Origin: Opitutus sp. GAS368
Lineage (GTDB): Bacteria; Verrucomicrobiota; Verrucomicrobiia; Opitutales; Opitutaceae
Length of the DNA stretch: 64,000 nt
Reading direction: 5' to 3'
NCBI RefSeq assembly: GCF_900104925.1
Contig: NZ_LT629735.1
Location: 3,951,001-4,015,000, forward strand
Shown: positions 51,712-59,702 of the stretch, one piece after another
How the letters are laid out: each line of letters begins with the position of its first letter
How positions within the stretch are numbered: the stretch's first letter is position 1
The notes under the pieces: generated by a model
What the model saw: only the letters and a program-made list of their open reading frames with translations
Told to the model about the DNA's origin: nothing
The model's database searches: none
Program-made: the position numbers and the translations under genes

Positions 51712-53406
51712 ATGTCGAAGAACTTCGCGCGCCTGGTCTTCACCCTCACGCTCCTGTTTTTCTGCGCCTTCTTCCTGTGGCCGATCCTGCAGATCCTGAA
51801 GGGCGGGTTCATCGACGCCGACGGCAAGCTGACCTTCGCCTACCTTGCCTCGTTGCTGACTGACCCGATCTACCTCGGCGGCCTGGCCAATTCCTTCCTG
51901 CTGGCGCTGACGACCACGATTTTCGCCCTGCTCATCGCGCTGCCGCTGGCGTTCGTGTCCGACCGCTTCCTTTTTCCGGGCAAGGGCTTCCTCGGCTCGC
52001 TCATCCTCGTGCCCATGATCCTGCCGCCCTTCGTCGGCGCCATCGGCATCAAGCAGATCCTCGGGCAATATGGCGCGCTGAACGCCCTCATCATCAACCT
52101 CGGCCTGCGGCCGGAAGGCTGGACCTTCGACTGGCTCGGGGCGAACCAGTTTCTCGGCATCGCGCTCGTCAACGCCTTCAGCCTCTACCCCATCATCTAC
52201 CTGAACGCCGTCGCGGCGCTCGCCAACATCGACCCCGCCATGGAGGAGGCGGCCGAGAACCTCGGCTGCACCGGCCTGCGCCGCTTCTTCAAGATCACGC
52301 TGCCGCTCATCAAAAGCGGCCTCTTCGCCGGCGGCACCATCGTGTTCATCTGGGCCTTCACCGACCTCGGCGTCGCGCTGATTTTCGACTACGACCGCGT
52401 GACCTCGGTGCAGATCTTCTACGGCCTGAAGGACATCGGCGGCAACCCGTTCCCCTACGCGCTCGTGGCGGTCATGCTGTTCAGTTCGGTCGTGTTCTAC
52501 GGGCTCGGCAAGGGCCTGTTCGGCCGGGACGCCTACGCCATGATGGCCAAGGCCACGTCCTCCGGCGGCCCGCAGGGGCTCTCGCGCGGCCGGGCCTGGA
52601 TCTGCACCGCGCTGTTCGCCGGCATCACCTTCATCGCCGTGCTGCCGCACCTCGGCGTGGTGCTCGTGGCGTTCTCCAGCGACTGGTATGCGAGCGTGCT
52701 GCCGAAAAATTTCAACCTGCACAACTTCGAGATCGCCCTGGGCCACGACCTCACGGTGCCGGCCATCGCCAACAGCCTCAAATACGCGAGCCTCGCGACC
52801 GTCATCGATCTCGTACTCGGTATCGCGCTGGCCTACGTGATCGTCCGCTCGAAGATCCGCGGCCGGCAGATCCTCGACTTCCTCGCCATGATGCCGCTCG
52901 CCGTGCCGGGCCTCGTGCTGGCCTTCGGCTACCTCGCCATGAGCCAAGACGGGAAATTCTTTTCGTTCATCAATCCCGTGCGCGACCCGACGGTGCTGCT
53001 CATCATCGCCTACTCGGTGCGCCGCCTGCCCTACGTCGTCCGCTCGGCCGCCGCCGGCTTCCAGCAGACCAGCGAGACGCTCGAGGAGGCCGCGCAGAAC
53101 CTCGGCTGCCCCCCGCTCAAGGCCGTCTTCAAGATCACGCTGCCGCTCATCGTCGCCAACCTCATCGCCGGCGGCCTGCTGGCGTTCTCCTTCGCCATGC
53201 TCGAGGTGTCCGACTCGCTCATCCTCGCGCAGAAGCAGCTGTATTATCCGATCACCAAGGCCATCTACGAACTGTTCCAGCTGCTCGGCGACGGCAAGTT
53301 CATCGCCTCGGCCCTCGGCGTGTGGGCCATGGCCTTCCTCGGCATCACCATCGCCGGCATGACCATCCTGCTCGGCAAGAAGCTCGGGGCGATCTTCCGG
53401 GTTTAA
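51712..53406 (+). CDS. two-domain ABC permease, FbpB/ferric-iron type
   Basis: A 564-residue fused permease with about 12 spans in two homologous halves. Each half has the EAA loop: NLGCTGLRRFFKITLPLIKS in the first and NLGCPPLKAVFKITLPLIVA in the second. The arrangement matches Fe(III) and other small-ligand importers (FbpB/AfuB). No ATPase or binding protein is adjacent, which is unusual for the class. It lies 169 bases downstream of mntR, so a metal substrate is conceivable but not shown. Confidence 0.87.
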   Translation: MSKNFARLVFTLTLLFFCAFFLWPILQILKGGFIDADGKLTFAYLASLLTDPIYLGGLANSFLLALTTTIFALLIALPLAFVSDRFLFPGKGFLGSLILVPMILPPFVGAIGIKQILGQYGALNALIINLGLRPEGWTFDWLGANQFLGIALVNAFSLYPIIYLNAVAALANIDPAMEEAAENLGCTGLRRFFKITLPLIKSGLFAGGTIVFIWAFTDLGVALIFDYDRVTSVQIFYGLKDIGGNPFPYALVAVMLFSSVVFYGLGKGLFGRDAYAMMAKATSSGGPQGLSRGRAWICTALFAGITFIAVLPHLGVVLVAFSSDWYASVLPKNFNLHNFEIALGHDLTVPAIANSLKYASLATVIDLVLGIALAYVIVRSKIRGRQILDFLAMMPLAVPGLVLAFGYLAMSQDGKFFSFINPVRDPTVLLIIAYSVRRLPYVVRSAAAGFQQTSETLEEAAQNLGCPPLKAVFKITLPLIVANLIAGGLLAFSFAMLEVSDSLILAQKQLYYPITKAIYELFQLLGDGKFIASALGVWAMAFLGITIAGMTILLGKKLGAIFRV

Positions 53407-53420
53407 AGCCCGGAATTTTT

Positions 53421-53572
53421 AACCACGGATTACACGGATGGTCACGGATAGTCGGCCTGTAGGAGCCTGCTTGCAGGCGATCCCGAGGCCCAGCCACTGA
53501 CTGGATGGTGAATCGCCTGCAAGCAGGCTCCTACAAGGTTTGATCCGTGCTATCAGTGGAATCCGTGGCGGT
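53421..53572. repeat. CGGAT-core inverted repeat with a REP pair nested in its centre
   Basis: Left arm AACCACGGATTACACGGATG... (53421-53449), right arm ending ATCCGTGGCGG (53552-53562). Between them sits a complete GTAGGAGC-family REP pair at 53458-53535. Confidence 0.85.
53458..53535. repeat. REP pair (GTAGGAGC family), nested copy
   Basis: Same 24-bp arms as 24409-24486 (TGTAGGAGCCTGCTTGCAGG...); the centre differs. It lies inside the CGGAT-core repeat. Confidence 0.92.
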
Positions 53573-53587
53573 TTTTGTTTCTGTCTG

Positions 53588-54355
53588 TCAATTGTTCGCC
53601 TTGAATTGGAACTGCCAGTGCTCGCTCGCGACGATGCGCCGCCCACCATCTTGCGGTGGTTCGTAGCGCCACTGCGACACCGCGGCGAGCGCGGCGTCGG
53701 CAAACTCCGGGGTGGTGGCCTCGATCACCTCGGGCAGCCGCACCCGGCCATCCTCATCCACATAGAACCGCACCGCCACCGTCCCATCCACCGCGCGGGC
53801 TCGCAGGGTGGCCGGGTAGGCCGGCATGGGCTGCGTCAGCGCTTTCGGGGCCTGCGCCAGCGCCTGCATCTGCGGCACCTTCACCGGCTCGGTCAGCCTG
53901 AAGCCGCCGGTTTCGGACTGCGCCGCCTGCGCCGGGTCCTTGCCGAAGGGAAAGACCACGATGCCCTGCAGCTTGAAACCGATGCGCAGGGTGTGGCTCT
54001 TGAGATCGTCCGGGTTGTTCGAGGGCTGGAAGCGCCACATGCGCACGGCCTCGACGGCCGCCTCGGCCAGGCCCGGATGCGTGGCTTCGAGCACCAGGAT
54101 GTCAGCCGGCTTGCCGGCTGCGTCGCGGCTGAGGGCGATTGTGACGTGTCCTTCCGCCACGCCGTCGAACTTGACCGCCTCGGGGAACACGGGTTCGGCG
54201 AAACGCGTCAGTCCGAGTTGCTTGAAGGTCTCCTGATTCGTCGTCCCGAGGAGCGACAGCGGCGCAATGAGCACCACGGCGGCGCAAAGCCGCGCGACAA
54301 GCGGAGGGGTAGCATTGAACAACGCCCGCAACGGGCGTTGTCCTAATTGCCCCAT
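53588..54355 (-). CDS. periplasmic protein with two TonB C-terminal-like domains
   Basis: 255 residues, the second protein of this kind in the window (compare 15392-16099). Signal or anchor segment LVARLCAAVVLIAPLSLLGT is followed by two modules: FPEAVKFDGVAEGHVTIALS ... AVRMWRFQPSNN, then YPATLRARAVDGTVAVRFYV ... AVSQWRYEPPQDGG. The N-terminus (GQRPLRALF) is encoded by a hairpin repeat at 54320-54340, so the original start may have been displaced; an ATG at 54397 is also in frame. Confidence 0.75.
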   Translation of the reverse strand: MGQLGQRPLRALFNATPPLVARLCAAVVLIAPLSLLGTTNQETFKQLGLTRFAEPVFPEAVKFDGVAEGHVTIALSRDAAGKPADILVLEATHPGLAEAAVEAVRMWRFQPSNNPDDLKSHTLRIGFKLQGIVVFPFGKDPAQAAQSETGGFRLTEPVKVPQMQALAQAPKALTQPMPAYPATLRARAVDGTVAVRFYVDEDGRVRLPEVIEATTPEFADAALAAVSQWRYEPPQDGGRRIVASEHWQFQFKANN

Positions 54356-54379
54356 GGAAGTCCCGCAGTATGCTGCGGG
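54320..54379. repeat. two adjacent hairpins at the start of the TonB-C gene
   Basis: CAACGCCCG-CAA-CGGGCGTTG (54320-54340) and CCCGCAG-TATG-CTGCGGG (54362-54379) flank the chosen start codon. They resemble the other palindromic repeats in size but are not copies of them. Confidence 0.6.
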
Positions 54380-54445
54380 GTAAGTTACAGCATTCATGGC
54401 TTTGTGCCGGGAGTATACGCCCGACCGGCCCGGAAAACAATGAGG

Positions 54446-55681
54446 TCAGGCCCGCTGCCGCGCACCAATAACGCCGGCTAATCCCAGCACCCCCAGCCCC
54501 AAGAGGGCGCTGAAGAGGAAATACCGCCCGTTTTCGTGCAGGCCGAGCGCCGTGATCAGCACCGGCGCGAAACCGGCGAGGATGCGCCCGAGGTTGTAGG
54601 CGGCGCCGGAAAGCATGGTTCGCCAGGCCCCAAAAACCTCGTTGAACCACGCCCCCATCAGTCCGAACGGAATCCCGTTGAGCAGGGGTAAAACCAAGGC
54701 GAACACCAGTCCGGAACGCGTCGAAGCGCTAAACCACACCCCGGCTGACAGGGCCAGCAAACCGCCGGCGTAAAGCGTCAGGGCCCGGGCCACGCCCCAG
54801 CGGCGCACCACCCACGCGCCCAGCAGCATGCCCGGGGCGACGTTGCCCCAGAACAGCACCGTGTAGATGGGCGATTGCGGCAGCTCCTTCGCATAAAAAA
54901 CATTCATGGTCCCGCTGGCGATCGTCAGGCTCGCCAGACCGAAACAGAGCAGGAACAGGCCCCCATTCTCGCGGATCGCCTGTAGGAGCGTGCTCGCACG
55001 CGATTCCTGGAGGGACGGCGACCCCGCCGTCCGTTCAGTAACTGTAGGAGGGGCTTTACGCCCCGATACCGGATCCAACTCGCGGGATAAACCCGCTCCT
55101 ACAGCCGAACCCTCTCCGATCAGTCCGCGCCAGCGGATGAGCGACAGGATGACCACCGGCACGATCGACCCCGCAAACAACCAGCGCCAACCCACCACCG
55201 GTAGCGCATACCGCGACATCATCGCCGCGAGCAACCCGCCCAAGATGGAAAACTGCAGCAGCGCGGAAAAACGATACCGCCGCTCACCGCTCACCCGCTC
55301 CGCCAGATAGGTGTGGCTGATACCCCACTCCGCCCCGAGCGACAGCGACGCCAGCAACCGGAACGCGACCAAGCTTTCGTAGCTCCACGCCAGGCTCAGC
55401 CCCGCAATGCCCGCCACATAGACGCCGAACACCGCCAGCATCATCCGCCCGCGGCCGAAGCGATCCGCCAGGTAGCCGAAGATCAACGCGCCCAGACCGA
55501 CTCCGGCGAGCCCCGTGAACTGCAGCCAGCCACTCTGCGGGGCCGTCAGCGCAAACTCCTTCGCCAGCACCTTCTCCAGGTAGATGAAGAGGTAGAGGTC
55601 GTAGCAATCGAAGAACAACCCGATGAACGCCGTCCAATAGACACGCAGGGCTGACGTAGGTTGGTCGCGGGACTCGGACAT
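54446..55681 (-). CDS. MFS transporter with an in-frame REP insertion
   Basis: A 411-residue major-facilitator protein of the sugar-phosphate/aromatic-acid type. The loop 2-3 motif FGYLADRFGRGRMMLAVFGV is canonical and about 12 spans are predicted. Between spans 6 and 7, residues about 193-233 (AGLSRELDPVSGRKAPPT and flanks) are encoded by a composite of REP hairpins (54981-55103, 123 bases = 41 codons). The insertion sits in the cytoplasmic loop, which can tolerate extra residues, so the protein may be functional. Substrate unknown. Confidence 0.88.
   Translation of the reverse strand: MSESRDQPTSALRVYWTAFIGLFFDCYDLYLFIYLEKVLAKEFALTAPQSGWLQFTGLAGVGLGALIFGYLADRFGRGRMMLAVFGVYVAGIAGLSLAWSYESLVAFRLLASLSLGAEWGISHTYLAERVSGERRYRFSALLQFSILGGLLAAMMSRYALPVVGWRWLFAGSIVPVVILSLIRWRGLIGEGSAVGAGLSRELDPVSGRKAPPTVTERTAGSPSLQESRASTLLQAIRENGGLFLLCFGLASLTIASGTMNVFYAKELPQSPIYTVLFWGNVAPGMLLGAWVVRRWGVARALTLYAGGLLALSAGVWFSASTRSGLVFALVLPLLNGIPFGLMGAWFNEVFGAWRTMLSGAAYNLGRILAGFAPVLITALGLHENGRYFLFSALLGLGVLGLAGVIGARQRA
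54981..55103. repeat. composite of GTAGGAG-type REPs inside the MFS gene
   Basis: Three GTAGGAG-headed hairpins with different stems: TGTAGGAGCGTGCTCGCACG (54981), TGTAGGAGGGGCTTTACGCC (55043), and an inverse with stem GGGT-TTAT-CCCG (ending 55103), plus a GACGGCG/CGCCGTC hairpin (55014-55031). Exactly 123 bases, preserving the reading frame. Confidence 0.88.
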
Positions 55682-55844
55682 CTCGTGCGCGACTCCGGCT
55701 TTTACCGGTGCCCACCGCAACCGCAAAAACACCAGGTCAGGAATCTGAGCACTTGAACGGAGGCCTTTCCCGCGTTTTTGTCCCTATGAAACCAAACGCG
55801 GTTCAGCCTTTGAATTCAGCCAAATAACACTGTCTGCAAGAAAG

Positions 55845-56243
55845 ATGAATTGGCCTAATTTATTTTCAGGTTTTGTGGGTGCTGTCGTCGGCGCTGTCGC
55901 AGGCTCATTCACTACCGTGGTCGTCTACTGGCATTCGAATATATCTTCCGCGCGTCTACGTTTGAAAAACAAGCTCACTTTGTTCCGTCATCACGTCTGG
56001 TGGGATATCAAGGACGATAATGTTTTTAAAGACTGGGACGGAAGCCTCGCCGATCTTTGGGAGATATATCACGCCTATTACTTATGGTCACCTTTTTGGA
56101 AGAAAAATGGCCTAGATAAAGCGTGGCGTAATTACAAAGGCACAAATGAAGAAAGGGTTGCCTTAAATCGAGATTCTAAGCGACCACCAGCAGGAAGGCA
56201 GGACCTTTTAGAGCGCATTGACTCGCTTATAGGCGCCTTATGA
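55845..56243 (+). CDS. low-G+C single-span membrane hypothetical protein
   Basis: 132 residues with one N-terminal span (FVGAVVGAVAGSFTTVVVYW) and a charged, aromatic-rich cytoplasmic region (FRHHVWWDIKDDNVFKDWDG). The DNA is much richer in A+T and uses A/T-ending codons (AAA, AAT, GAT, ATT), unlike its neighbours, which points to horizontal transfer. No family recognised. Confidence 0.6.
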   Translation: MNWPNLFSGFVGAVVGAVAGSFTTVVVYWHSNISSARLRLKNKLTLFRHHVWWDIKDDNVFKDWDGSLADLWEIYHAYYLWSPFWKKNGLDKAWRNYKGTNEERVALNRDSKRPPAGRQDLLERIDSLIGAL

Positions 56244-56316
56244 AAGAAAGGTCGGGCAAGTCGCCAGAGCCCATGGTCTCAAGCAGCCGTGGCTTATCGC
56301 GAACTTTAGCCAAGAA

Positions 56317-56772
56317 ATGAAGCCCGTTGTTCAACAGGACCGCACGGGGTGCGGCATCGCCGGTGTCGCCGCGCTCACGGGACAAAGTTATTCCGCGGTG
56401 AAGCGAGAGGCCGCGCGGCTCGGGATTGCGGCGAGCGATCCCACTCTTTGGCACGACACCGGGCACGTCCGGCGGCTGCTGGCCCATTTTCGCCTGCAGG
56501 CCAGAAAGACCGAGGAGAAGTTCACTTCGTGGCGTTCCCTCCCCGGCTGCGCCTTGCTCGCGATCAAATGGCACCGGGAGAAGACCGGACCGGCCTGGCA
56601 CTGGGTCGTGTTCGTCCGCGATGCTGCCGGCGCCTACGTGCTCGATCCGAAGAAGTCGCTGCACACCCATCGCCGCACTGATTTCGGACGCATGAAACCG
56701 AAGTGGTTCATCCGGGTGCGCAGCAAAAAAGCTCCGGTCAGCCTAAGGGTCACTTGGCCGGCTCGAGTTTGA
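56317..56772 (+). CDS. stand-alone C39-like cysteine peptidase domain
   Basis: A 151-residue protein with papain-like C39 features: QQDRTGCGIAGVAALTG (oxyanion Gln6/7, Cys12), PAWHWVVFVRD (His95) and AYVLDPKKS (Asp110), followed by a basic tail. No signal peptide, transporter domains or bacteriocin gene nearby, unlike bacteriocin exporters. The tail overlaps the convergent EEP gene by 23 bases. Function unknown; a substrate such as a double-glycine leader is not suggested by the context. Confidence 0.65.
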   Translation: MKPVVQQDRTGCGIAGVAALTGQSYSAVKREAARLGIAASDPTLWHDTGHVRRLLAHFRLQARKTEEKFTSWRSLPGCALLAIKWHREKTGPAWHWVVFVRDAAGAYVLDPKKSLHTHRRTDFGRMKPKWFIRVRSKKAPVSLRVTWPARV

Positions 56773-57667
56773 GCTGCAGGTAGACGGGGCGGTGGTCGCT
56801 GGCGTCGGCGGTGCGCGGGCCGTCCCAGATTTTCGCACTGCCCGGGACGACGAACGGCTTCAGTCCCGGCGACACCAGCAGGTAGTCGATCCGGCTGTAG
56901 GTGGCCTCGCGCCGGTAGAAATGCGTCCAGAGCTGACCGCGTGAGTCAATCGCTTCGGCGAGCTCGCCGATCACCTTGTCGCCGCGCTTCTGCATCGCCT
57001 TCACCGGCCGGGTGCCACGGGTGTCGTTCCAATCGCCTACGACCATGAACTTCCCTTTCGCCGGGTCGGGATAGCGGGACAACACCAGGTCGCGCACGGC
57101 CTCGGCCTCGAGCGCCCGCTGCTGCGCCGATTCGGGATCGTCCTTCCGCTCGGTGCGCTTGCTCTTGAGGTGGACGACGAAAACCGAGAAATCGCCTTCG
57201 TTCGTGGCGAAGATCACTTCCAGCACGCCGCGCTTCACGAAGTCATTCTTTCCGAAATACCGGATGGGCACTTTGGCGTGCCGCCGCACTTCCTTGAACG
57301 GCAGCTTCGACAATAGTGCGACGTGGCGGTCCGCATCGGCTGCCTCCAACACCACCGTGTAGGGAAAGTCCTGTCCGGCTCGCTTCAACTCACGCTGGAA
57401 GTCGTCGAGATAAGCCTGCGCACCCATCTCTTCGACAGCGAGGATGTCTGGGTTGATGCTTGTGATGACTTCCCGCAGCGCCGATTTTTCTTTCGCGGGC
57501 TTGGGATAGGCCGAACGGTAGACGCCATCGACCATCCGGTCGGCCACGGTGTAATTCTCGACGTTGTAGGCCGCGACCGTGATCGCCGCCGAGGCGGCCA
57601 CTGCCAGAAGGCTGATGGTCGAAAAAAGGCGCAGAAGACGCAAAAGATAGTCACCACTAATCCACAC
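56750..57667 (-). CDS. exported endonuclease/exonuclease/phosphatase family protein
   Basis: About 305 residues of the EEP fold (DNase I/exonuclease III-like hydrolases of DNA, RNA or phosphodiesters). VAAYNVENYTV (Asn), LAVEEMGAQ (catalytic Glu), FVVHLKSKR, GDWNDTRGTRP (Asp/Asn) and DASDHRPVYLQL (Asp-His) are the five standard motifs. The signal peptide is LRLFSTISLLAVAASAAI, so the enzyme is secreted. The start is unclear: GTG 57667 lies in a repeat arm, while TTG 57643 lies just outside it and begins the signal peptide directly. Confidence 0.85.
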   Translation of the reverse strand: MWISGDYLLRLLRLFSTISLLAVAASAAITVAAYNVENYTVADRMVDGVYRSAYPKPAKEKSALREVITSINPDILAVEEMGAQAYLDDFQRELKRAGQDFPYTVVLEAADADRHVALLSKLPFKEVRRHAKVPIRYFGKNDFVKRGVLEVIFATNEGDFSVFVVHLKSKRTERKDDPESAQQRALEAEAVRDLVLSRYPDPAKGKFMVVGDWNDTRGTRPVKAMQKRGDKVIGELAEAIDSRGQLWTHFYRREATYSRIDYLLVSPGLKPFVVPGSAKIWDGPRTADASDHRPVYLQLKLEPAK

Positions 57668-57730
57668 TAATGACTCACTAATGGCAGGTAGTCCCAATCC
57701 CAATTCTGATTAGGGCCTAATTAGTGGTCA
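57653..57730. repeat. CTAAT-core inverted repeat over the EEP gene start
   Basis: Left ACCACTAATCCACACTAATG... (57653-57684), right ...CTAATTAGTGGT (57706-57728). Part of the left arm is open in frame with the EEP gene. Confidence 0.8.
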
Positions 57731-57753
57731 TGAGTGGCGACCAGGCGGAATCC

Positions 57754-57914
57754 TCACAGGAGGTAACAGAGGGAACGGAGAATACGGTTTTGACCACGGA
57801 TTACACGGATTGACACGGATGGGGCTCAAGCCGCGGGCAAGCCTCAATCCGTGATAATCCGGGCTCCATCTGTAGTTAAAACCTCCTGTCTTTTCTCCGT
57901 TACCTCCTGTGCAA
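57754..57914. repeat. two-level nested inverted repeat
   Basis: Outer arms with CAGGAGG units (TCACAGGAGGTAACAGAGGG from 57754; inverse ending TTACCTCCTGTG at 57912) enclose CGGAT-core arms (ACCACGGATTACACGGATTG 57793-57820; inverse 57847-57876). It ends 2 bases before the M48 stop. Confidence 0.8.
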
Positions 57915-57915
57915 A

Positions 57916-59154
57916 CTATCCCTGCAGCGCCCGCTCGCGCTCGACCAGCGTCGGGTGCGAGTAATACACGGCGCTGTAGAGCGGGTGCGGCGTGAGATTG
58001 GAGAGGTTTTTCTGCGAGAGCTTGCGCAGCGCGCCGACGAGCGGGGCCGCGCTGCGCATGGCGTTCTTGGCGAAGGCGTCGGCCTCATACTCGTGCTTCC
58101 GCGACACCCGGTTGCCGATCGGGGAAAACCAGAACGTCACGAGCCCGCCAAGCAGGCCGAAGAGCAGGAAGGTCGGCGCCGTAGCACCGGCCGGCAGCCC
58201 GAACGCGGCGTTGAACCACGCGGCCTGGCTCAGCCAGGCGATGGCGGCGAAGGCCGCGAGCTGCATCAGGCCGACCGTCACGAGCCGCTTTGGGATGTGA
58301 CCGCGCTTGTAGTGGCCGATCTCGTGCGCGAGCACTGCTTCAAGTTCGTCCTGCGCCAGCTGGGCCATGAGCGTGTCGAAGAGCACGATGCGGCGGAAAC
58401 GGCCGAAGCCGGTGAAAAAGGCGTTGGAGTGGCCGGAGCGTTTCGAGCCGTCCATCACCTCGATGGTCTGGGCGCGGAAGCCGGTGCGCTCGGACAGCGC
58501 GAGCAGCCGCGCGCGGGCATCGCCCTCGGGCAGCGGCGTGAGCTTGTTGAAGAGCGGCAGGATGAGCTTTGGGTAGAGCACGATCATCAGCAGCTGGAAG
58601 CCGAACAGCAGCGCGAAGCCCCACACCCACCAATACGTTCCCACCCAGCCGACGAGCGCCAGCAGCGCCCAGGCCAGCGGGAAGCCGATGAGCAGGCCGA
58701 GCAGCCAACCCTTCACATGGTCGGTAACCCACAGCCCGAGCGTGCTCTTGTTGAAACCGAAGCGCGCCTCGAGGCGGAACTGCGCCCACCATTCAAACGG
58801 GAGATTGGGCAGGCCGATCAAAATCATCGTGCCGACGAGAAACAGCGCGCCGCTCCACGCCGCGCCCGGCGCGAGGCCGTTGAACCTCGTCCAGAGCCAC
58901 GGCAGTACGCCGCTGAACAGCACGGCGAACAGCACCGCGACCTCCCACACCGTCTCGACCGAGCTGAACCGGCTCTTCGCGAGCGTGTAGTCCGCGGACT
59001 TGGCGTAGGTGGCGTCGTCCATCACGCCCGCCAGCGCGGACGGCCGGGCACCGGCATGCCGGCGAACCTCCGCGCGGTTGAGGGCCTCCAGCGCCTGCTG
59101 GGCGAGGAAGCGGAGAAAAATGAGGGCGACGACCGAGGGGAGCAGCCAATCCAT
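57916..59154 (-). CDS. M48 family membrane metallopeptidase (Ste24-like)
   Basis: A 412-residue zinc peptidase of the CAAX-protease Ste24/HtpX group. The zinc motif is AVLAHEIGHYKRGH, the third ligand in RKHEYEADAFA, and about seven membrane spans surround it. The SNAFFTGFGRFRRIVLFDTL strand precedes the metal site, as usual. Probably involved in membrane-protein quality control; the prenyl-protein role of eukaryotic relatives does not apply. Confidence 0.92.
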   Translation of the reverse strand: MDWLLPSVVALIFLRFLAQQALEALNRAEVRRHAGARPSALAGVMDDATYAKSADYTLAKSRFSSVETVWEVAVLFAVLFSGVLPWLWTRFNGLAPGAAWSGALFLVGTMILIGLPNLPFEWWAQFRLEARFGFNKSTLGLWVTDHVKGWLLGLLIGFPLAWALLALVGWVGTYWWVWGFALLFGFQLLMIVLYPKLILPLFNKLTPLPEGDARARLLALSERTGFRAQTIEVMDGSKRSGHSNAFFTGFGRFRRIVLFDTLMAQLAQDELEAVLAHEIGHYKRGHIPKRLVTVGLMQLAAFAAIAWLSQAAWFNAAFGLPAGATAPTFLLFGLLGGLVTFWFSPIGNRVSRKHEYEADAFAKNAMRSAAPLVGALRKLSQKNLSNLTPHPLYSAVYYSHPTLVERERALQG

Positions 59155-59432
59155 GAGAGTGAAATGGAGAACAGCTTTTCGATGCGGTGCCAGCTTGAAG
59201 AAGCGACTGGGGGATCTGGTGGGAGGGGCTTTATGCCCCGACCGGTGGAGCGGCTTGACCTCAAGACGCTTGCCGAAAACGCGCTGAGGTCAGCGCGTTC
59301 CACCCAAAGAGGTCGGGGCATAAAGCCCCTCCCACAAGAACTTCCACGCTTCCGTGTTTCCGCGATAGCAGCGCCTTCCTTTCCTCGCCAAAGTTTGGTT
59401 GAAATCGCCGCCTCCCGGCCCACATTGGCGGC
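59155..59432. other. 278-base gap occupied by a nested repeat
   Basis: Nearly half of it is the repeat at 59218-59337. The rest shows no gene; the 95 bases before xseB should hold its promoter but no clear -35/-10 pair stands out. Confidence 0.5.
59218..59337. repeat. REP-like pair with a second repeat nested inside
   Basis: Outer arms GTGGGAGGGGCTTTATGCCC (59219) and the inverse ending at 59336; inner GGTGGAGCGG... to ...CGCGTTCCACC (59244-59304), of the GGTGGAAC type. Outer and inner belong to different families found singly elsewhere. Confidence 0.85.
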
Positions 59433-59681
59433 GTGGATTCTGACAAGACCGCCAAACTCAGTTTCGAAACCGCGCTCGCCAAGCTCGAGGCCATCGTCGA
59501 CTCGATGGAATCGGGCGAGGTGCCGCTGGCCGAGCTGCTGGCCAAATACGAGGAAGGCAGCAAGCTGCTCAAGGTCTGCGAAGGCCGCCTCAAGGAGGCC
59601 GAGCTCAAGATCGAGAAGCTGAAGAAGGCCAAGGACGGCAGCGCCGCCTTCGAGCCGTTTGAATCCAGCCGCAGCGAATAA
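59433..59681 (+). CDS. xseB: exodeoxyribonuclease VII small subunit
   Basis: 82 residues, the coiled-coil subunit that binds XseA. LSFETALAKLEAIVDSMESG and LAELLAKYEEGSKLLKVCEG are the family hallmark, followed by the LKEAELKIEKL helix. GTG start at 59433 agrees with the family N-terminus. dxs follows 21 bases later; xseB-dxs pairing is common. xseA is not in the window. Confidence 0.93.
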   Translation: MDSDKTAKLSFETALAKLEAIVDSMESGEVPLAELLAKYEEGSKLLKVCEGRLKEAELKIEKLKKAKDGSAAFEPFESSRSE

Positions 59682-59702
59682 GCACGGTCCGTCCCGTTCC
59701 CG

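Noticed and set aside
53419-53703. Minus-strand frame across the nested repeat
   Set aside because: Its sequence (CRSLLAGD, IACKQAPT) is a translation of the REP pair seen in many unrelated genomes, not a protein.
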